Of a DNA stretch of 5,711 bases, positions 5,694-5,711 are shown piece after piece. How positions within the stretch are numbered: the stretch's first letter is position 1; the number at the start of each line of letters is the position of its first letter. The notes beneath the pieces were generated by a model. It was not told the origin of the DNA. It worked only from the letters and a program-made list of their open reading frames with translations, and made no database searches. The stretch is taken from NCBI GenBank assembly GCA_945836565.1, contig CAMALN010000123.1:1-5711 (forward strand). Reading direction: 5' to 3'. The stretch is from an uncultured Lachnospiraceae bacterium (GTDB taxonomy: Bacteria; Bacillota; Clostridia; Lachnospirales; Lachnospiraceae). Position numbers and translations under genes: made by a program.

Positions 5694-5711
5694 ATTCTAA
5701 ACTCGTGTTAC

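Noticed and set aside
5666..5711. End of a converging minus-strand gene (an open stretch reading ...SAVRRI then TAA).
   Set aside because: Only about a dozen codons lie inside the window, with no recognisable motif. The same bases form an inverted repeat.

Overview
The window most resembles a low-to-moderate-GC Firmicute, probably a gut or rumen Lachnospiraceae. The grounds are AT-rich intergenic DNA, frequent ATA and AGA codons, strong AGGAGG-type ribosome binding sites about 7 nt from the start codons, a four-cysteine LeuRS zinc module, and a DUF4250 gene. The genus cannot be fixed from this sequence alone.

Layout. Positions 1-4077 hold four genes on the minus strand. In transcription order they are an AI-2E family membrane protein (4077-2557), a CobL/CbiT-like protein with degenerate methyltransferase motifs (2525-1623), a 61-residue DUF4250 protein (1621-1436), and the N-terminal half of leucyl-tRNA synthetase, leuS (1358 to the window edge). 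The gaps are 31 nt, 1 nt and 77 nt. No terminator is visible between them, so they probably form one operon read from an extended -10 promoter at 4160-4132. The 77-nt gap before leuS contains two small stem-loops and no T-box. Positions 4078-4252 are a compact divergent control region with a good sigma-70-type promoter for each direction. Positions 4253-5617 on the plus strand encode an AAA_14/DUF4143 ATPase. Its P-loop is intact, but the residues that normally form the C-terminal PD-(D/E)XK-like signature look substituted. Positions 5618-5711 carry no gene but contain a GC-rich nested inverted repeat.

Working relations. leuS supplies Leu-tRNA for translation. No biochemical link between it and the three upstream genes is evident; the arrangement may only reflect co-expression. 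The most unusual gene is the CbiT-like protein. It keeps the overall CbiE/CbiT sequence pattern but has lost the glycine-rich SAM loop, and it has no cobalamin genes beside it in this window. No CRISPR array, insertion sequence, tRNA, rRNA or riboswitch of a recognised class was found. Two start codons were moved downstream on the basis of ribosome binding sites: 1636 to 1621 and 4229 to 4253.
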